The notes beneath the pieces are model-generated. The model worked only from the letters and a program-made list of their open reading frames with translations. It was not told where the DNA came from and did no database searches. Below, in pieces: positions 5,265-6,386 of a stretch of DNA of 6,386 nt (within the stretch, counting starts at the first letter, position 1; every line of letters starts with the position of its first letter). The translations under genes and the position numbers were made by a program. Source of the DNA: an uncultured Micrococcales bacterium (GTDB taxonomy: Bacteria; Actinomycetota; Actinomycetes; S36-B12; UBA10799); the NCBI GenBank assembly GCA_937952095.1, contig CALFYG010000268.1, forward strand, positions 1-6,386, read 5' to 3'.

Positions 5265-5292
5265 ACGACAACGGCGTGCGCACCGCTACCGT
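5265..5292 (+). promoter_or_regulatory. Weak candidate promoter for the secreted-protein gene
   Basis: ACGACA (5265-5270, four of six to TTGACA) is followed after 16 bases by TACCGT (5287-5292, fits TAnnnT). Seven bases on is the GTG at 5300, which would again be a leaderless start. Short GC-rich motifs of this kind occur by chance, so this is only a lead for choosing the start. Confidence 0.22.
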
Positions 5293-5950
5293 GGGGTGCG
5301 TGCGGATCCTGGCCGGTGTGTGTGCGGGCGTTCTGCTGGCCGCCTCACCCGCGTACGCCGGTAGCGGTGGCGCCGACGGTGTGACCGTCACCATCCCGGA
5401 CGTGGTCTTCGCCAGCTACGACTGCCAGAGTGCGCCCGTGCAACTCACTGTCGCGGTGGCCGATCTTGCTCCGTGGGCGGTGGGGGTATCGGCTGCGCCG
5501 GTCGGGAAGAAGCAACTGGACGCGGTGGCGTTCACGGGTCAAGGCCCGGTGGCGGCCACCGGCTCGTTGCTGATGTGTCCTGCGGACAGCGCGGGGGCCT
5601 GGACGGCGGAGGTGACCTCTCGGGTCATCCTCACCCAGAGTCGGTTCAGCGTCGCCTTCGAGGTCCGCAAACTGTCCACCACGACCACGCTGACCCGTGT
5701 TCGCAACACCGACACCGGCCTCAAGGTCACAGGTACGGTGATCGCCCAGAACGGGCTGCCGGCCCGGGCGCCGCTGAAGATCAGGGGGCTGCGCAAGAAC
5801 GGGTGGCGAACCTTGGGTCATACGGCGGCACGCAAGAACGGTGAGTTCCGGTTCGTCTGGCCGAAGTCCGCGAAGTCGGTGATCGTTGACTACCCCGGGG
5901 ATTCGGTAACGCTGTCCAGCCAGGCTCGCGCACGCGCCGAGAAGGCCTAA
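5276..5950 (+). CDS. Secreted protein with C-terminal beta-sandwich (Ig-like) domain
   Basis: Up to 224 residues. A Sec signal peptide is clear: R10, a hydrophobic core (about 11-23) and the cleavage motif AYA at 26-28 before GSGG. The mature N-terminal domain (about 34-130) is rich in beta-prone stretches with two cysteines, C50 and C101, that could form a disulfide once exported. From about 134 a Thr-rich strand (STTTTLTRV) opens a second domain with VTGTVIAQNGLPA, RKNGWRTLGHTAARKNGEFRF and VIVDYPGD, the rhythm of Ig-like or carboxypeptidase-regulatory-like modules found in actinobacterial wall proteins. There is no LPxTG signal, lipobox or further membrane helix, so it should be released or bound non-covalently. 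The start is uncertain: GTG at 5276, 5291 or 5300; none has a good ribosome site. I list the longest; 5300 fits the signal peptide equally well and a weak leaderless promoter. Its TAA interlocks with the TAG of the converging transglycosylase gene. Confidence 0.8.
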   Translation: MRTATVGCVRILAGVCAGVLLAASPAYAGSGGADGVTVTIPDVVFASYDCQSAPVQLTVAVADLAPWAVGVSAAPVGKKQLDAVAFTGQGPVAATGSLLMCPADSAGAWTAEVTSRVILTQSRFSVAFEVRKLSTTTTLTRVRNTDTGLKVTGTVIAQNGLPARAPLKIRGLRKNGWRTLGHTAARKNGEFRFVWPKSAKSVIVDYPGDSVTLSSQARARAEKA

Positions 5951-6386
5951 TACCAGTTCTTCGCTTTGAAGTGGGCCCAGGCTCCGAGTGGATCCTTGTA
6001 GCGGCCCTTGATGTAGGACGCACCCCACCGGATCTGTGTCTGTGGATTGGTCTTCCAGTCGGAGCCGGCGGTGGCCATCTTGTCCCCGGGCAATGCCTGC
6101 GGGATGCCGGTCGCCCCCGAGGTGGGGTTCACGGCGAGGTGGTTCCAGCCGGATTCGCGGGTCCACAGTTGTTCGAGCGCCAGCCACTGGTCATCGCCCC
6201 ACCCGTAGGTGTTGAGGATGTAGACGCGCGCGTAGGCCTTGTTCGCTTCGATCTGGGAGGCGGTGATCGACGGGAAGGGGGGCGTCGCGGACTCGGTCTC
6301 TTTGGCCTGTACCGCGAACGTCTTCACCGGTGTCCGCACGCGCTTGTGGTCGGCGGTCGCGGGGACCTTGACCCGCCAGCGATTGC
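5947..6386 (-). CDS. Lytic transglycosylase-like peptidoglycan hydrolase, C-terminal part (N-terminus beyond the window)
   Basis: The frame is open from the right edge (first full codon ends at 6384) to TAG 5947-5949, about 145 residues. The domain is the SLT-like, aggregation-promoting-factor type of transglycosylase seen in actinobacteria: ANKAYARVYI, then GWGDDQWLALEQLWTRESGWN, LAVNPTSGATGIPQALPGDKM, DWKTNPQTQIRWGASYIKGRY and a terminal GAWAHFKAKNWY. The glutamate of TRESGW (codon 6154-6156) is the expected catalytic acid cutting the MurNAc-GlcNAc bond of the cell wall. A GTG at 6339 could start a short version, but no signal peptide would then be present and the frame continues upstream as NRWRVKVPATADHKRVRTP, which looks like the last strands of a preceding beta domain; the gene therefore most likely starts outside. 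The linker about 20-45 residues into the fragment is Thr/Ser/Pro-rich. Convergent with the secreted beta-sandwich gene. Confidence 0.9.
   Translation of the reverse strand, partial: NRWRVKVPATADHKRVRTPVKTFAVQAKETESATPPFPSITASQIEANKAYARVYILNTYGWGDDQWLALEQLWTRESGWNHLAVNPTSGATGIPQALPGDKMATAGSDWKTNPQTQIRWGASYIKGRYKDPLGAWAHFKAKNWY

Noticed and set aside
5345..6187. Minus-strand 280-codon frame through the secreted-protein gene
   Set aside because: It is antisense to a gene with a clear signal peptide and out of frame with the transglycosylase; the translation has no domain.

Overview
The window is a compact, GC-rich chromosomal segment, almost certainly from an actinobacterium. The support is the GC bias at third codon positions, GTG starts, tightly packed genes and families common in that phylum (DM13 membrane protein, NUDIX and NYN domains next to each other, ACAD10-like phosphotransferase, actinobacterial-type transglycosylase). 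I cannot name the genus. I see no rRNA, tRNA, CRISPR array, insertion sequence or other sign of mobility, so it reads as ordinary core or shell chromosome.

Layout: (1) positions 1-190, + strand, hold the C-terminal end of a phosphotransferase-family (APH/ACAD10-like) protein. (2) Two minus-strand membrane genes face it: a three-helix protein with an external DM13 domain (243-890) and, upstream of it, a TRIC/UPF0126 cation-channel-like protein (997-1644). (3) A divergent intergenic region (1645-1724) separates them from a tight plus-strand trio: a membrane-anchored coiled-coil protein (1725-2261), a NUDIX-NYN fusion (2265-3074) and a cation diffusion facilitator (3074-4027). The trio is joined by a 3-base gap and then a 1-base stop/start overlap. 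(4) A minus-strand APH-fold kinase (3989-4696) converges on and overlaps the end of the CDF gene. (5) Divergent from the kinase is a small protein with a ribbon-helix-helix-like C-terminus (4760-5245), followed by a secreted protein with a beta-sandwich-like C-terminal domain (about 5276-5950). (6) The right edge holds a minus-strand lytic-transglycosylase-like domain (5947-6386), N-terminally truncated by the window.

Functional reading: two cell-envelope groups are visible. One is ion/metal and membrane proteins (TRIC, DM13, CDF); the other is cell-wall-facing secreted proteins (beta-sandwich protein, transglycosylase). The most distinctive gene is the NUDIX-NYN fusion, which puts a nucleoside-diphosphate-linked hydrolase and a PIN-like nuclease in one chain and is probably translated together with a coiled-coil membrane protein and a metal exporter. 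The most interesting regulatory stretch is 4725-4767: a possible leaderless promoter with a near-palindrome in its spacer and an 8-base tandem repeat at the start codon, directly in front of the RHH-like gene. None of this proves a new system; these are the places to look.
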